64,000 nucleotides of DNA, from NCBI RefSeq assembly GCF_000158095.2, contig NZ_CM011002.1, forward strand, positions 1,751,228 through 1,815,227, given 5' to 3'. Under the pieces are notes generated by a model. That model saw only the letters and a list, made by a program, of their open reading frames with translations. It did not search any database and had not been told where the DNA came from. The position numbers and the translations under genes were made by a program. Below, piece after piece: positions 8,572 through 18,352 of the stretch; position 1 is the first letter of the stretch, and every line of letters begins with the position of its first letter. Origin of the DNA: Roseibium alexandrii DFL-11. GTDB lineage: Bacteria > Pseudomonadota > Alphaproteobacteria > Rhizobiales > Stappiaceae.

Positions 8572-9999
8572 TCACCGCTTGAGGTCCCAGGTTGTAACGC
8601 GGGCGCCGGTTTCGGAGTCTTTTGAGTCCTTTAGCGCGATGCCTTGAGATGCCAGTTCATCGCGGATCCGGTCTGCCTCGGCCCAGTTCTTTCCGTTGAG
8701 CGCCTCCAGCCGGGCAGTGATGGCAGTCGCGATTGCGGTTTCGTCGATGCCGGACATATCCGCTGCGACAGGCTTGAGACCCAACAGAGCTGCAGAGGCC
8801 GAAAACTCCGCCAGTTTATGCGGATCCTTGTTGGCCTCGCCAGCAAGGCCATGCAAGGCCTGAATGGCGGCGGCCGTATTCAGATCATCGTTCATGGCAT
8901 CGAGCACGTCTGCTGCCGGAGCCGCATCAGTCTCGACAAGATCCGGCCATTTGCCCAGAAGGTTCTCCGCCTCTTCCAGCTTGCGGACGGAAAAGTCGAT
9001 CGGCTCCTTATAATGGGTCATCAGCATCGCAAGGCGCAGCACTTCGCCCGGCCATTTGCGGCCGCCGAAATTCTCGGTCTCCAACAGCTCGTGAATGGTG
9101 AAGAAGTTGCCCTCAGACTTGGACATCTTCCGGCCCTCGACCTGCACAAAGCCATTGTGAACCCAATAATTCGACATGGTCTTCGTGCCGTTGGCGCAGC
9201 ACGATTGGGCGATCTCGTTTTCATGATGCGGGAAGATCAGATCCAGCCCGCCGCCATGAATGTCGAACACCTTGCCCAGATGATGCTCGCTCATGACGGA
9301 GCATTCTATGTGCCAGCCTGGTCGGCCGCGCCCCCAAGGACTGTCCCAGCCGGGTTCTTCCGGGGACGACAGTTTCCAAAGCACGAAATCGCCCGGGTTT
9401 TTCTTATGGCTGTCGACCGCGATCCGGGCACCGGCGATCTGCTCATCCAGCTTGCGCTTGGAAAGACCGCCGTAATTTGGCATCGACACCGTATCGAATA
9501 GCACTTCACCGCCCTCCGGCGTCTCGGCAACATACGCATGCCCCTTTTCGATCAGCTGCTCGATCATCTTGACCATGCCATCGATGTGCTCGGTCGCCCG
9601 TGGTTGGACGGTCGGCTCAAGGCAGCCCAGGGCAGCAACGTCCTTCTGATACTGATCCGCTGTCTTCTTGGTGACTAGGGCGATCGCCTCATTGAGCGGC
9701 ATGTCCGGATAATCGCGGAGCGCACGTGCGTTGATCTTGTCGTCAACGTCGGTGATGTTGCGCGCATAGGTAACGTGCTCAGCGCCGTAGAGATGGCGCA
9801 GCAACCGGTACAAAACATCAAAGACAATCGCGGGACGCGCATTGCCGATATGGGCAAAGTCGTAAACGGTCGGTCCGCAGACATAGAGACGCACATTGCT
9901 ATCATCGATCGCGCAGAAGTCTTCCTTCTGGCGGGTCAATGTGTTGGTGAGCTTCAAGCCTTTGAAGGTGCCGGATTTCGCTGGGTCAGCGGCGCTCAT
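8572..9999 (-). CDS. cysS: Cysteinyl-tRNA synthetase
   Basis: 475 residues from the ATG at 9999, preceded by AGGAGA. Class I features: [11 protein letters not shown] (HIGH-type motif), [10 protein letters not shown], and RKMSKSEGN (KMSKS). The zinc ligands include the Cys in [10 protein letters not shown], a Cys in WHIECS and the His in [12 protein letters not shown]. It charges tRNA-Cys in the cytoplasm. It is the first gene of a minus-strand series running through the repeats to cimA and rarD. The stop is 27 bases from the right palindromic repeat, which could act as a transcript-end structure. Confidence 0.96.
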   Translation of the reverse strand: MSAADPAKSGTFKGLKLTNTLTRQKEDFCAIDDSNVRLYVCGPTVYDFAHIGNARPAIVFDVLYRLLRHLYGAEHVTYARNITDVDDKINARALRDYPDMPLNEAIALVTKKTADQYQKDVAALGCLEPTVQPRATEHIDGMVKMIEQLIEKGHAYVAETPEGGEVLFDTVSMPNYGGLSKRKLDEQIAGARIAVDSHKKNPGDFVLWKLSSPEEPGWDSPWGRGRPGWHIECSVMSEHHLGKVFDIHGGGLDLIFPHHENEIAQSCCANGTKTMSNYWVHNGFVQVEGRKMSKSEGNFFTIHELLETENFGGRKWPGEVLRLAMLMTHYKEPIDFSVRKLEEAENLLGKWPDLVETDAAPAADVLDAMNDDLNTAAAIQALHGLAGEANKDPHKLAEFSASAALLGLKPVAADMSGIDETAIATAITARLEALNGKNWAEADRIRDELASQGIALKDSKDSETGARVTTWDLKR

Positions 10000-10275
10000 G
10001 TCAAACGGTCTCCTGGCCGGCTGGCCGGGCGGTCCGTCTACAAGGAAATTTGCCAAGAGGGAACGGCCACAGCCAGCGGTGTCGCTAGCTGCAAATAATG
10101 GTGGTGATAATGATGTTCCGTGTGGCCGTCATCATGGCAAGGGTTATGGACCGGTTTCATCAGGGCGGTCAAGATCACTTTTTCATGCAAACAGACCTTC
10201 CTTCAGGTTCTGACGTTGGCGCACAGGCCGGGAACCTTTAATCTGACGCTGCGGGAATCAAGGAGGGGCTTTCCG

Positions 10276-11964
10276 ATGCACAGGACAGATCATGCGAGCC
10301 GGTACATTCGACACGCGGCACTGATCACGCTGACAACAGCGGTGATCGCGATACAGCCTTTGGCCGGGTTTGCCCAAACAGCTCCGGCACCAACCTCAAA
10401 GCCGCAACGTACCGCGGAAAACGTGGAAGTCCCGGCGCCCGTCTTCCTGGAGCCCGAAACGCCAATCGCCAAAGCGCTGCAAGCGGCGATGTCACCGGAT
10501 GTCTCGGAAAAGGCTGTCCTGTTTTACGGGCAGAGGGCGTTTGCCCCGATCTGGTTTTCCGCTGAAGGCATGAGCGAAAACGCGCATTTGGCCGTTGCGG
10601 CGATGGCGGCAGCCAATGAGCACGCACTCAATCCGGAAAACTATGGCCCGCTGGGCCTTGTGGATATGGCTTCCTCTGCCCAGACAGCAGACGACTGGGC
10701 TCAGTTTGAGCTGGAACTCACCAAGCAATATCTGCGCTATGCCACGCACCTCTCCTCCGGCCGTGTTCAGCCTAACAAGGTCAACAAGGCCCTGAACCTC
10801 TTTCCGGACCGTCCAGACCCGACCATGCTGCTTGAACAGGCTGTGGAGGCGATTGACTTTAGCGCGTTCCTGGAGGGTCTTGCACCAAGGTCAGATAATT
10901 ACGCGCGCTTGAAACGGCGTCTTGCCCAGTATCGCGAAAAAGCAGCGACAGGCCCCTTCACCAGTGTTCCGGACGGAGATGTGCTCAAGCCCGGCATGAG
11001 CGATACCCGGGTTGCCGCGCTCCGTCAGAGGCTGATTGAAGAAGATATTCCCGGTGCGGCCGAACACAGCGGCGATGTTTATGACGGTGTTCTCGTCGAA
11101 GCCGTCACAACCTTCCAGGATCATCATGGCCTTGCCAATGATGGCGTAATCGGCAAGGAAACCCTCGCCCGGTTGAACATTCCCTTAGAAGAAAAACTGG
11201 TCCAGATGGAGCTCAACATGGAGCGCCGGCGCTGGATGCGGGACGATCTCGGCAGTTTTTACGTGTTCGTCAACCTGGCCGACCAGGAGCTGAAAGTGGT
11301 CAAGGAAGGCAAGACCATCCACACCGCGCCGGTTGTGGTCGGCAAGCCGTACCACGCAACACCGGTGTTTTCCGATACGCTTGACTACGTGGAGATCAAT
11401 CCCTTCTGGAACGTGCCATACTCGATCGCGACCTCCGAGTATTTGCCGAAGCTGAAGCAAAACCCATCTGCCCTTTCGAGCAAGAACATCCGCGTGTTCC
11501 GGGACGGTACTGAAATTGCCCCGACCCAGATTGCCTGGAACAGCTACGCCCGGGGCAATTTCCCATTCCGGCTGCGCCAGGATCCAGGCAACAGCAATGC
11601 GCTCGGGCGGATCAAGTTCATGTTCCCGAACGAGTTCAACATCTACATTCACGATACGCCGTCCAAATCCCTGTTTTCCCGAGCAGAACGAGCGTTCAGC
11701 CACGGCTGCATCCGTGTGTCGGATCCCTTTGCACTCGCCGATGTTCTGCTGGCCCACAAGAATGCGAACGAAGGCCATTGGGAGAAAGTCCGGGACACTG
11801 AAAAGCGGACGGTCGTCAAACCGAGCGTACCGATCGAAGTGCACCTCACCTATCTGACCGCATGGATGAACAAAGACGGTTCGACTCACTTCAGAAAGGA
11901 CATCTATCGGCGGGACGAGAAGCTTCTTGAAGCTCTGCGAACAGCCATGACAGAAAATCTCTAA
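10276..11964 (+). CDS. YcbB-type L,D-transpeptidase
   Basis: 562 residues. The ATG at 10276 is chosen because AGGAGG precedes it and a signal peptide follows (LITLTTAVIAIQPLAGFAQ, cleaved near residue 37). An N-terminal YcbB scaffold domain is followed by a peptidoglycan-binding domain (about 240-300: RVAALRQRLIEEDIPG, then AVTTFQDHHGLANDG). The YkuD catalytic domain has FSHGCIRVSDP with the nucleophile Cys at about 478. It forms 3-3 crosslinks between peptidoglycan stems or attaches proteins to the wall in the periplasm. The size and domain order match E. coli LdtD (YcbB). It is probably monocistronic. Confidence 0.92.
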   Translation: MHRTDHASRYIRHAALITLTTAVIAIQPLAGFAQTAPAPTSKPQRTAENVEVPAPVFLEPETPIAKALQAAMSPDVSEKAVLFYGQRAFAPIWFSAEGMSENAHLAVAAMAAANEHALNPENYGPLGLVDMASSAQTADDWAQFELELTKQYLRYATHLSSGRVQPNKVNKALNLFPDRPDPTMLLEQAVEAIDFSAFLEGLAPRSDNYARLKRRLAQYREKAATGPFTSVPDGDVLKPGMSDTRVAALRQRLIEEDIPGAAEHSGDVYDGVLVEAVTTFQDHHGLANDGVIGKETLARLNIPLEEKLVQMELNMERRRWMRDDLGSFYVFVNLADQELKVVKEGKTIHTAPVVVGKPYHATPVFSDTLDYVEINPFWNVPYSIATSEYLPKLKQNPSALSSKNIRVFRDGTEIAPTQIAWNSYARGNFPFRLRQDPGNSNALGRIKFMFPNEFNIYIHDTPSKSLFSRAERAFSHGCIRVSDPFALADVLLAHKNANEGHWEKVRDTEKRTVVKPSVPIEVHLTYLTAWMNKDGSTHFRKDIYRRDEKLLEALRTAMTENL

Positions 11965-12103
11965 AGATTTTCATATTACTATCAATGACTTGGATGAAGT
12001 TCATAAACCTGAACGGAAGCTGAATACGCCACTCAGCATGGGTTCAAGGCGCAAAACCTATTCTCCGGATCAACAACACAGCGTTGCCTTCTGGAGAAAG
12101 AAA

Positions 12104-12292
12104 ATGTTGAACCGCCTTTTTGTGATCATCTTCCTGGCTATCGTCCTTGGTGGTCCGTTCATTGCGCTCTTGGCGATCACTGACGGCACGAAAGCATTCG
12201 GCAACGAAATTCAACAGAAAAGCGTTTGTCTGATGACTGGAACGGGCTGCGGCAATGGAAACCTGGTTGTCACCGTAGCGAGCCGCATATAA
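12104..12292 (+). CDS. Small single-pass membrane or secreted protein
   Basis: 62 residues from the ATG at 12104, with GGAGAAAG just upstream. The N-terminus (LNRLFVIIFLAIVLGGPFIA) is one hydrophobic helix or signal anchor. The tail contains two cysteines in VCLMTGTGCGNGN, which could form a disulfide outside the membrane. No family is recognised. It lies between the L,D-transpeptidase and the dual-cysteine ArsR-type repressor, 64 bases before the latter, so the two could be co-transcribed. The frame extends upstream to 11990 without a good ribosome site. Confidence 0.55.
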   Translation: MLNRLFVIIFLAIVLGGPFIALLAITDGTKAFGNEIQQKSVCLMTGTGCGNGNLVVTVASRI

Positions 12293-12356
12293 AAGCGCCA
12301 AGGAACACTGACGTTCTTTGATTGCGTCCCATAACGAAGTTTGGCAAGGTCTCTCG

Positions 12357-12716
12357 ATGGACTACAAAGCGCTGGAAGAAAAAGCGGAAACTGCCGCAGA
12401 ATTCATGAAGCTGATGGCTTCCGCGCCCCGGTTGCTTCTGATGTGTCATGTGATGGACGAGGAGCGCAGCGTTGGCGAACTTGCCGAGAAGACCGGTATG
12501 CGCATGCCGACCGTCTCTCAGCAGCTGGCTCTTTTGCGCGCGCAAGGACTGGTCTCAACACGGCGCGAAGGCACTACCATTTATTACCGGCTGGCCAGCG
12601 AGCCGGTCAAAGATGTGATGGCCATGCTCTACAAGCACTTTTGTGCCGATGCCGAACTGCCGGTCGCCCACCATCTCGAAACGCTCGAAGGCGACAAGCC
12701 GGGCTCACGCCAATAA
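12357..12716 (+). CDS. BigR/SqrR-like ArsR-family repressor (probable persulfide sensor)
   Basis: 119 residues from the ATG at 12357 with AAGG upstream; a TTG at 12318 would extend it. The winged-helix part reads SVGELAEKTG, MPTVSQQLALLRAQGLV and TRREGTTIYYRL, which closely follows the BigR/SqrR subfamily. It has only two cysteines, Cys30 (LLLMC) and Cys96 (YKHFC). Their separation of 66 residues is the same as the sensing pair of SqrR (41/107) and BigR (42/108), which form a tetrasulfide bridge on exposure to persulfide. No CxC metal motif is present. A matching operator-like site is seen upstream of the DUF2892 gene at 50751. No sulfide-oxidation genes are adjacent. Confidence 0.85.
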   Translation: MDYKALEEKAETAAEFMKLMASAPRLLLMCHVMDEERSVGELAEKTGMRMPTVSQQLALLRAQGLVSTRREGTTIYYRLASEPVKDVMAMLYKHFCADAELPVAHHLETLEGDKPGSRQ

Positions 12717-12739
12717 GGCGCAAGCTGCGTTACTCCAGC

Positions 12740-13255
12740 TTAGCTCTCCAGATAGTCTCCACAACGCGGCGGTTCTTGGGTTCCCCAGGGCATCAACGGC
12801 ACGGTCGATGTTGAATTCTTCGGGCTGCCTTCGATCAGCTTGTCGGAATACACCATGTAAACGAGCGTGTTCCGCTTCACATCGCAGCCGCGTACGATCC
12901 GCATCTTCTTGAACATGAACGAACGGCCCTGGCGGAACATTTCTTCGCCTTGCTCGAAGTTTTCCTTGATTTGCACCGGGCCGACTTGCCGGCATGCGAG
13001 CGATACATCCGAGACCTCTTCAGCAACGCCCAGCCAACCGGAAACCCCGCCCTTTTCCGGAACAGTGAAGTGACAGGACACCCCGTCAATCAGCGGATCA
13101 TCGATGGCATAGGTCGCCAACTTGTGGTCCGGGGTCAGAAACTTCCAGACGGTCGATTTTTTAAAGATCAGATCCGGTTCATCGTTGGCAAGTGCCGGGG
13201 CAGCGGATTGCATACATAGGCTGAGAAAGAGGATGGCTGCAGTGCGAAACCGCAT
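12740..13255 (-). CDS. creA: CreA family periplasmic protein
   Basis: 171 residues with a signal peptide (FRTAAILFLSLCMQSAAPALA). The body shows the CreA pattern: VWKFLTPDHKLATYAIDDP, GVSCHFTVPEKGG, VSLACRQVGP and RNTLVYMVYSDKLIEGSPKN. Four cysteines in the mature part suit a periplasmic disulfide protein. CreA is conserved in proteobacteria but has no defined function. It is convergent with the dual-cysteine repressor, with 23 bases between them. Confidence 0.9.
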   Translation of the reverse strand: MRFRTAAILFLSLCMQSAAPALANDEPDLIFKKSTVWKFLTPDHKLATYAIDDPLIDGVSCHFTVPEKGGVSGWLGVAEEVSDVSLACRQVGPVQIKENFEQGEEMFRQGRSFMFKKMRIVRGCDVKRNTLVYMVYSDKLIEGSPKNSTSTVPLMPWGTQEPPRCGDYLES

Positions 13256-13330
13256 GATAAAACTCCGAGTATCGTAAAGCTGTCTTCAATGTGGGAACCA
13301 GCCGCAGGGTATCAAGCACTCTCCGCGTTA

Positions 13331-13370
13331 GAAAGCAAAACCGCCCGAGCCATGATAAGGCCCGGACGGT
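13331..13370 (-). terminator. Intrinsic terminator of the MBL-fold gene
   Basis: On the minus strand a 12-pair stem (ACCGUCCGGGCC with GGCUCGGGCGGU, two G-U pairs) with a 7-base loop is followed by UUUUGCUUU. It starts 25 bases after the stop codon at 13395. Confidence 0.85.
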
Positions 13371-13394
13371 GTTCGTACGATATTGCCTGCCGTT

Positions 13395-14618
13395 TTAGGC
13401 GCCGGCTTTTTCCAGAACCTGTTCGTCCTGGTCAGTTTCTTCTTCCAGCAGGAGTTCATCGTCTGCAGCAGCCTCTTCACCGCCACCCAGCAACGATGCA
13501 GCAAAGTCACTATCTGTTACGAGTTCATTTGACGCTTCTGAATGTGCTTCTGCGGTCTCGTCCGTGTCTTGTTCAACGTTCGCACCGGAGTCGTCTGCAA
13601 CTATCTCGTCGACGGCCACTGGCTCATCTTCTGCGACCGCAGGTTCCGTTTTCTGGGAAACCGGCGATGTGCGGGTCAGCGCATCTTCTAGATCGTCGCA
13701 ACGCTCCCGTGTCCAGATCTGCGGCTGGTCGAGCCCCTGCGCTTCATCATACGCCCTTGCGACATTGAACGGCAGATGCGCATCGAAAAGCAGCGCGCTG
13801 CCGAATCTCGGCTGAAGCGCATCGTTGAGGGATTGGAAGGTGTCGTGCAGGCCCAACTTGCTCTCGGCACAAGCTGCGGCCGCATCCCGCAATGTCACGA
13901 CATAGTCGCGGGTCGTTTCAATCGCGGTTGCAACAGCTGCAGATCCGATTTCCGGACGGCCATTTCCTGGGACAAGCGCAGACGGACGGAACGCCATGAT
14001 CCGGTCCAATGCCCGAGGCCAATCCGCAAGATGCGCGTCACCGCAATAAGGGGCAGTATTTGATTGAACCAGTCCGCCAGCATAGAGTACGGAACTGTCT
14101 GAGACCCAAACGACGAGATCACCCATGGTGTGCCCCCGTCCAAGATGCATCAGGCGCACTTCTCGGCCGCCAAGATCAATCGACATGGACGATGCGATGG
14201 TCATGGTCGGCATCGCCAGCGCCGGGAGCGCATGACCGGCCGGATAAAAGTCCGGATACCGGGCTTTCAGAACCTCACGATCATCGAGACCGCGGGTTTC
14301 CATCATGCGTTTGCTCAAGTCGGATGCGATCACCTCACCAGCCTCAAAGACGGCAGCGCCCGCAGTGCTGTCGCCGTGGAAATGCGTCAGCAGCAGCACC
14401 TTGATCGGCTTATCTGAGATCTCCCGGATCTTTTTGAGGAAGACCTCGCCGAGTTCTTCCGTCGGCTGGGCGTCGATGACAAGGAGCCCACGCTCGCCGA
14501 CGATTACACCGGTGTTCGGACACCCCTCGGCAGAAATGGCATAGCACCCGGATCCAAGGTCATGGATCTTCGCGTCTTGTCCGAGTTCACGTTCAGATGA
14601 TGTGTCTGCCGTAGTCAT
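13395..14618 (-). CDS. MBL-fold protein with altered metal site and acidic tail
   Basis: 407 residues. The MBL core (about 15-310) has VIDAQPTEE, LLTHFHGDSTAG (79, 81, 83), LMHLGRGHTMGDL (His163) and LYAGGLVQS (181-182). Against the canonical HxHxDH / GHT / GD / GHG pattern, the third His of motif 2 is Ser84, the bridging Asp is Gly182, and the last His is Asn219 (VPGNG). Relatives I recall also vary here (LTHYHAVRVLGA), so this subfamily probably does not hold two zincs in the usual way. The last 95 residues are Glu/Asp/Ala-rich and look disordered. The substrate is unknown. It has its own terminator, and a long divergent region separates it from the MarR gene. Confidence 0.8.
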   Translation of the reverse strand: MTTADTSSERELGQDAKIHDLGSGCYAISAEGCPNTGVIVGERGLLVIDAQPTEELGEVFLKKIREISDKPIKVLLLTHFHGDSTAGAAVFEAGEVIASDLSKRMMETRGLDDREVLKARYPDFYPAGHALPALAMPTMTIASSMSIDLGGREVRLMHLGRGHTMGDLVVWVSDSSVLYAGGLVQSNTAPYCGDAHLADWPRALDRIMAFRPSALVPGNGRPEIGSAAVATAIETTRDYVVTLRDAAAACAESKLGLHDTFQSLNDALQPRFGSALLFDAHLPFNVARAYDEAQGLDQPQIWTRERCDDLEDALTRTSPVSQKTEPAVAEDEPVAVDEIVADDSGANVEQDTDETAEAHSEASNELVTDSDFAASLLGGGEEAAADDELLLEEETDQDEQVLEKAGA

Positions 14619-15019
14619 GACAGCCTCGCTTTCCTGCCAGCCAACCCGATGAGCAACTCACCGGTCTCAGGGTGTGAATATGTTCTTGCCACACCAGCGT
14701 CACTTGTTACGGCATCGATTCGCAAATTTTGGTGCATTATTTCGTTAAACGTTTCTTTCTTATCAACAGATAGGTCCAGTAATTGCGCCTCATACAGGCA
14801 TTTCTATGGCATTGAACCGAACAACGAGAAGCAAACGCTCCGTAGATTTGCAAAATGACCGCCGAGTGCTTTCCCCTCTGTTTTGACCAGCTATACTTCT
14901 GCTTGGTTACCATTGAGGCCCTGACCGCCGAAAACCAATCGGCTTGACAGAGTGCTGCGCCTCTCCAGCATGCGATCCGTATCTTGCGTGAAGCATGCCC
15001 CAACAAGACCCGAGTTCTC
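14619..15019. other. Divergent intergenic region between MBL-fold and MarR genes
   Basis: About 400 bases with no convincing gene on either strand. It is locally AT-rich around 14735-14775, as expected for promoters. I see no clear hexamer pair, riboswitch or repeat. A MarR operator may lie here but cannot be picked out. Confidence 0.5.
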
Positions 15020-15484
15020 ATGCCCAAAACCAGAAAAGCGCCTCAAGAAACAGCAGTGCTGAAACTCAATGAGTTTCTTCCCTACCGGCTGAACCATCTG
15101 GCGGAGACCGTCAGCCGGTCGCTGTCCAAGATCTACGCAGATGATTTCGGGATCGGGATCCCGGAATGGCGTGTGGTGGCAACACTCGGCGAACATGTAG
15201 CAATGACAGCGCGCGACATCGGCAAGGCGACGTCCATGCACAAAACGAAGGTGAGCCGCGCGGTCGCCGCTTTGGAAAAAAAGGGCCATCTCAGCCGCGG
15301 CGCGAACCCGGATGACCAGCGCGAACAACTCTTGCAACTCACCGATCATGGCCGCGCCATGTATGAGGACCTCGTGCCGAAAGCATTGGGCTATTCTCTG
15401 CAATTGGAAGCTGCCTTGAACGAAAAGCAGCGAGTCGTTCTGGACGAGATCTTTCAACGTCTTCATGCCGCTGCGGAAAAATAA
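15020..15484 (+). CDS. MarR-family transcriptional regulator
   Basis: 154 residues from the ATG at 15020 (MPKTRKAPQET); a TTG at 14984 would extend it. The core reads LPYRLNHLAETVSRSLSKIY, IPEWRVVATLGEH, the recognition region TSMHKTKVSRAVAALEKKG, and the wing SRGANPDDQREQLLQLTDHG. The Asp-Asp-Arg wing and the C-terminal dimerisation helix are standard MarR. Ligand and targets are unknown. It is divergent from the MBL-fold gene, which could be a target. Confidence 0.9.
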   Translation: MPKTRKAPQETAVLKLNEFLPYRLNHLAETVSRSLSKIYADDFGIGIPEWRVVATLGEHVAMTARDIGKATSMHKTKVSRAVAALEKKGHLSRGANPDDQREQLLQLTDHGRAMYEDLVPKALGYSLQLEAALNEKQRVVLDEIFQRLHAAAEK

Positions 15485-15613
15485 GCCTGCCGCCCTGCCC
15501 GCCATTAACCGAACATGAGAGCTTTCCTTGATATGGGTTGGCTTCAAGAGGATACTGATCCGGCTGTTTGAACAGCAAGGCGCGGGGATGATATGCGCCG
15601 GTGGGGAAAAGTG

Positions 15614-16945
15614 ATGAAGCTTCGCAGTCATGCCGCGTTTTTGGCAATGTCATGCGTGCTGGCGTTTGCGCCGGCGCAGCTGCTTATTGCTGTCCCGGCA
15701 GAGGCCGCAAGTTGTGCCAGTTTGACATCGGAACTGCGGCAACTTCAGTCGCGAGGCAGCCGTCCGTCTGCTGGTGCTCAAAAATGGCAAACCGCAAAAA
15801 GCCAGCAGCAAAAGGCGCTGAGCGCGGCAGAGCGGGATTTTGGTTATCTCGGTTGCAACAGTAACGCCAGTCCGCAGTGCCAGGCGCTATCTGGCAAAGT
15901 GCAGCGCATGCGCTCCAATTTAAGGGCCATTGATCGTCAATTGGCAAAGGCTGGCGGTGGAAACGCCAGTAATCCAAAACGCATCCGGCAGGTACAGGCA
16001 GCCCTCAAGCGCCAAAACTGCGGCGCACCCGCAAATACACGCAATGCGGCTGCCAATCCGAACTCTGGAGATACGCCGCGTTCGCTGCTGGCCCGGCTTT
16101 TCAACCCGCAGCAAACGCCGGCTCAAACCAAGCAACAAGAGACTGCTCAAAGCACCAAGAAACGCACCAATTCCAGCGGCAAGCGCAGAATCCCGTCCGG
16201 TGGAACCTTCCGGACCCTGTGCGTGCGCACGTGCGATGGGTATTTTTTCCCGGTCAGTTTTGCGACCGGAAAACGGCAGTTTGCCAATGACGCTGCCCGC
16301 TGCAACGAGATTTGCCCGGCCTCTGAAACGGAGCTCTATGTCTACAAGAACCCGGGCGGCGACCGGACCGACATGATGTCACTCGCAGGTGATCTTTATT
16401 CCGAACAACCGTTTGCTGATCGTTACAAAAGCGAGTTTGTCGAGGGATGCAGCTGCCGGCTGACAGGGTCGGCAAAGAGCCGCTCTGGCTGGACAGAAGT
16501 TAGTAATCCCGGCTCATCCGGACGGCGAATTGCGTTTTCGGACATCAGCGGCGGGCTGCCGTCAAGCTACACAGCTGAAAACATCCGCACTTCGCGGCCG
16601 GTAAATCTTGAGTCAAACTCAACGCTGTCCCGGACGCCTCTGACCAAAGAGCAACTGCCGGCCCATGAAGACCCTGATACGCGCGCGAACCTGGAAAAGG
16701 GGTTTGATGTGACAGCGTCGATCGCGAAAGCTGCTGAACAGCTGGAGCATGTTGCCGATGGCAGCACGAATGGCAAACCAGCTGAGCTGCCGTTGCTGGG
16801 AAATCGCAGATCTCCGGCGGACGACAGCCTTGAAACAGCCTCGATCCCGCCAGTTTTCAAGTCTGACGACCCGGGGTTCCGTCCGGCACCGGATCGTGAC
16901 GTTCCTGTCAGGGTAGTCGGTCCAGAATACTTTTACGCCCAATAA
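15614..16945 (+). CDS. DUF2865 domain secreted protein
   Basis: About 443 residues from the ATG at 15614 (GGGGA upstream); the ATG at 15593 adds seven residues. It has a signal peptide ending near VPAEAASC. The N-terminal half contains Cys-bearing helical segments ([32 protein letters not shown]) likely to form a coiled coil. A Gln/Thr/Lys-rich linker leads to the DUF2865 core at about 200-290: [34 protein letters not shown] and GCSCRLT. DUF2865 is found mainly in Hyphomicrobiales; its function is unknown. The 3' end overlaps the convergent gltX by 38 bases. Confidence 0.85.
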   Translation: MKLRSHAAFLAMSCVLAFAPAQLLIAVPAEAASCASLTSELRQLQSRGSRPSAGAQKWQTAKSQQQKALSAAERDFGYLGCNSNASPQCQALSGKVQRMRSNLRAIDRQLAKAGGGNASNPKRIRQVQAALKRQNCGAPANTRNAAANPNSGDTPRSLLARLFNPQQTPAQTKQQETAQSTKKRTNSSGKRRIPSGGTFRTLCVRTCDGYFFPVSFATGKRQFANDAARCNEICPASETELYVYKNPGGDRTDMMSLAGDLYSEQPFADRYKSEFVEGCSCRLTGSAKSRSGWTEVSNPGSSGRRIAFSDISGGLPSSYTAENIRTSRPVNLESNSTLSRTPLTKEQLPAHEDPDTRANLEKGFDVTASIAKAAEQLEHVADGSTNGKPAELPLLGNRRSPADDSLETASIPPVFKSDDPGFRPAPDRDVPVRVVGPEYFYAQ

Positions 16946-18269
16946 GCGGCAGCATGTCCTTCATGTCAGGACCGTGATCGAGACCCGTGAGCACGCGGCG
17001 AAGCGGCATGAACAGCCCCCGCCCCTTGCGGCCGGTTTCCGCCTTCAACGCTGAAGTCCATTCCCCCCAGGTCTCCAGGGTCATCTCACCGTCCGGAAGC
17101 AGGTCTTTCGCCTTGGCGATGAACTCCCGGTCTTCGTCTTCAATCCGGCTTTCCACCGGACCGCCGACGATTTGCCAGTAGCCTTTGGCATCATTGACGG
17201 TTTCACAGTTGCCGCGAATGGCGGTCCAGAAGGCCTCGCCGCCGCCGACACCCATGTCATCGAGCCGATCCTTGGCATCCGCATACGGCATTTCATGCAC
17301 AAGGCGCGCATTCAGTCCTTTGAGATCTTCCGGATCGAATTTTGCGGAGGACCGGGACACACTGGTCAGATCGAATTTCTCCACCAGGGCGCCCATGCTC
17401 GGCACGGCTTCAACGGCCTGGCTGGTGCCGGTCAGCACAGCAAGCGAACAGACCGCCATCGCCTCTACTCCGGATTCCCGCAACGAGCCGATCGACAAGG
17501 CCCCCTTCCGCTTTGAAAGCCCTTCGCCATCCCGCGTGGTCAGCAGATTGTGGTGACCGAAGACAGGCGCCGTGGCACCAAGCGCTTCGAAAATCGCGAT
17601 CTGGACGCCAGTGTTCGACACATGATCCTCACCGCGGATGATATGGGACACCCCCATATCGATATCGTCGACAATCGATGGCAACGTGTAGAGAAACGTG
17701 CCGTCTGCGCGGATCAGGACCGGATCGGACATGGAGGCTAAGTCTACGGTCTGATCACCACGGCAAAGATCGTTCCAAGTCACTTCCGTGCGTTTGGTCT
17801 CAAATGGATTGCCGGCATGGTTCGGCAGGACGAAGCGCCAATGCGGCTTGCGGCCTTCAGCTTCAAACGCGGCCCGCTCTTCCTTTGTCTGCTTCAGTCC
17901 GGCGCGGTCGTAAACCGGAGGGCGGCCAAGCGCACGTTGACGGGAGCGCCGGCGTTCCAGCTCGTCCGGTGTTTCGTAGCACGGGTACAAAAGGCCTGCG
18001 GTTTTCAGTTTTTCCGCCGCTGCCTCATAGGCGGCCACCCGGTCAGATTGCCGCTCGATCACATCAGGCGAAATGCCGAGCCAGCGGAGATCGGTTTCGA
18101 TCGACTCCGCATACTGCTTCTTGGAGCGCTCAAGATCGGTGTCATCGAAACGCAGGATAAAGCGCCCACCCATCTTCTTGGCATAGAGCCAGTTATAGAG
18201 GGCCGGACGGCTATTGCCGATGTGAATGTGGCCAGTCGGAGACGGCGCGAAGCGAACAGTAACAGTCAT
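16908..18269 (-). CDS. gltX: Glutamyl-tRNA synthetase
   Basis: 453 residues. The class I signature is [17 protein letters not shown] (HIGH type), with [13 protein letters not shown] and [12 protein letters not shown] (KMSKS equivalent, LSKR). It charges tRNA-Glu. Many alphaproteobacteria carry two gltX copies, one of which may also charge tRNA-Gln for GatCAB; which class this is cannot be settled here. It is the last gene of the minus-strand series nadE-MFS-gltX. The coding end overlaps the DUF2865 gene on the opposite strand. Confidence 0.95.
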   Translation of the reverse strand: MTVTVRFAPSPTGHIHIGNSRPALYNWLYAKKMGGRFILRFDDTDLERSKKQYAESIETDLRWLGISPDVIERQSDRVAAYEAAAEKLKTAGLLYPCYETPDELERRRSRQRALGRPPVYDRAGLKQTKEERAAFEAEGRKPHWRFVLPNHAGNPFETKRTEVTWNDLCRGDQTVDLASMSDPVLIRADGTFLYTLPSIVDDIDMGVSHIIRGEDHVSNTGVQIAIFEALGATAPVFGHHNLLTTRDGEGLSKRKGALSIGSLRESGVEAMAVCSLAVLTGTSQAVEAVPSMGALVEKFDLTSVSRSSAKFDPEDLKGLNARLVHEMPYADAKDRLDDMGVGGGEAFWTAIRGNCETVNDAKGYWQIVGGPVESRIEDEDREFIAKAKDLLPDGEMTLETWGEWTSALKAETGRKGRGLFMPLRRVLTGLDHGPDMKDMLPLIGRKSILDRLP

Positions 18270-18352
18270 GCGCCTCAGGTACCCGCCTACCTTGAGCTCT
18301 GCAAGTGCAAATGGTGATTTTATCCCGTTTGGCCGGGCCAGATTTCAGCTTT

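Noticed and set aside
8279..8575. N-terminal extension of the DUF559 protein
   Set aside because: It translates only the palindromic repeats and their spacer, and overlaps the cysS end.
14737..15027. Possible 96-residue gene on the minus strand
   Set aside because: No ribosome site, odd composition rich in Arg and Cys, and it overlaps the MarR start.
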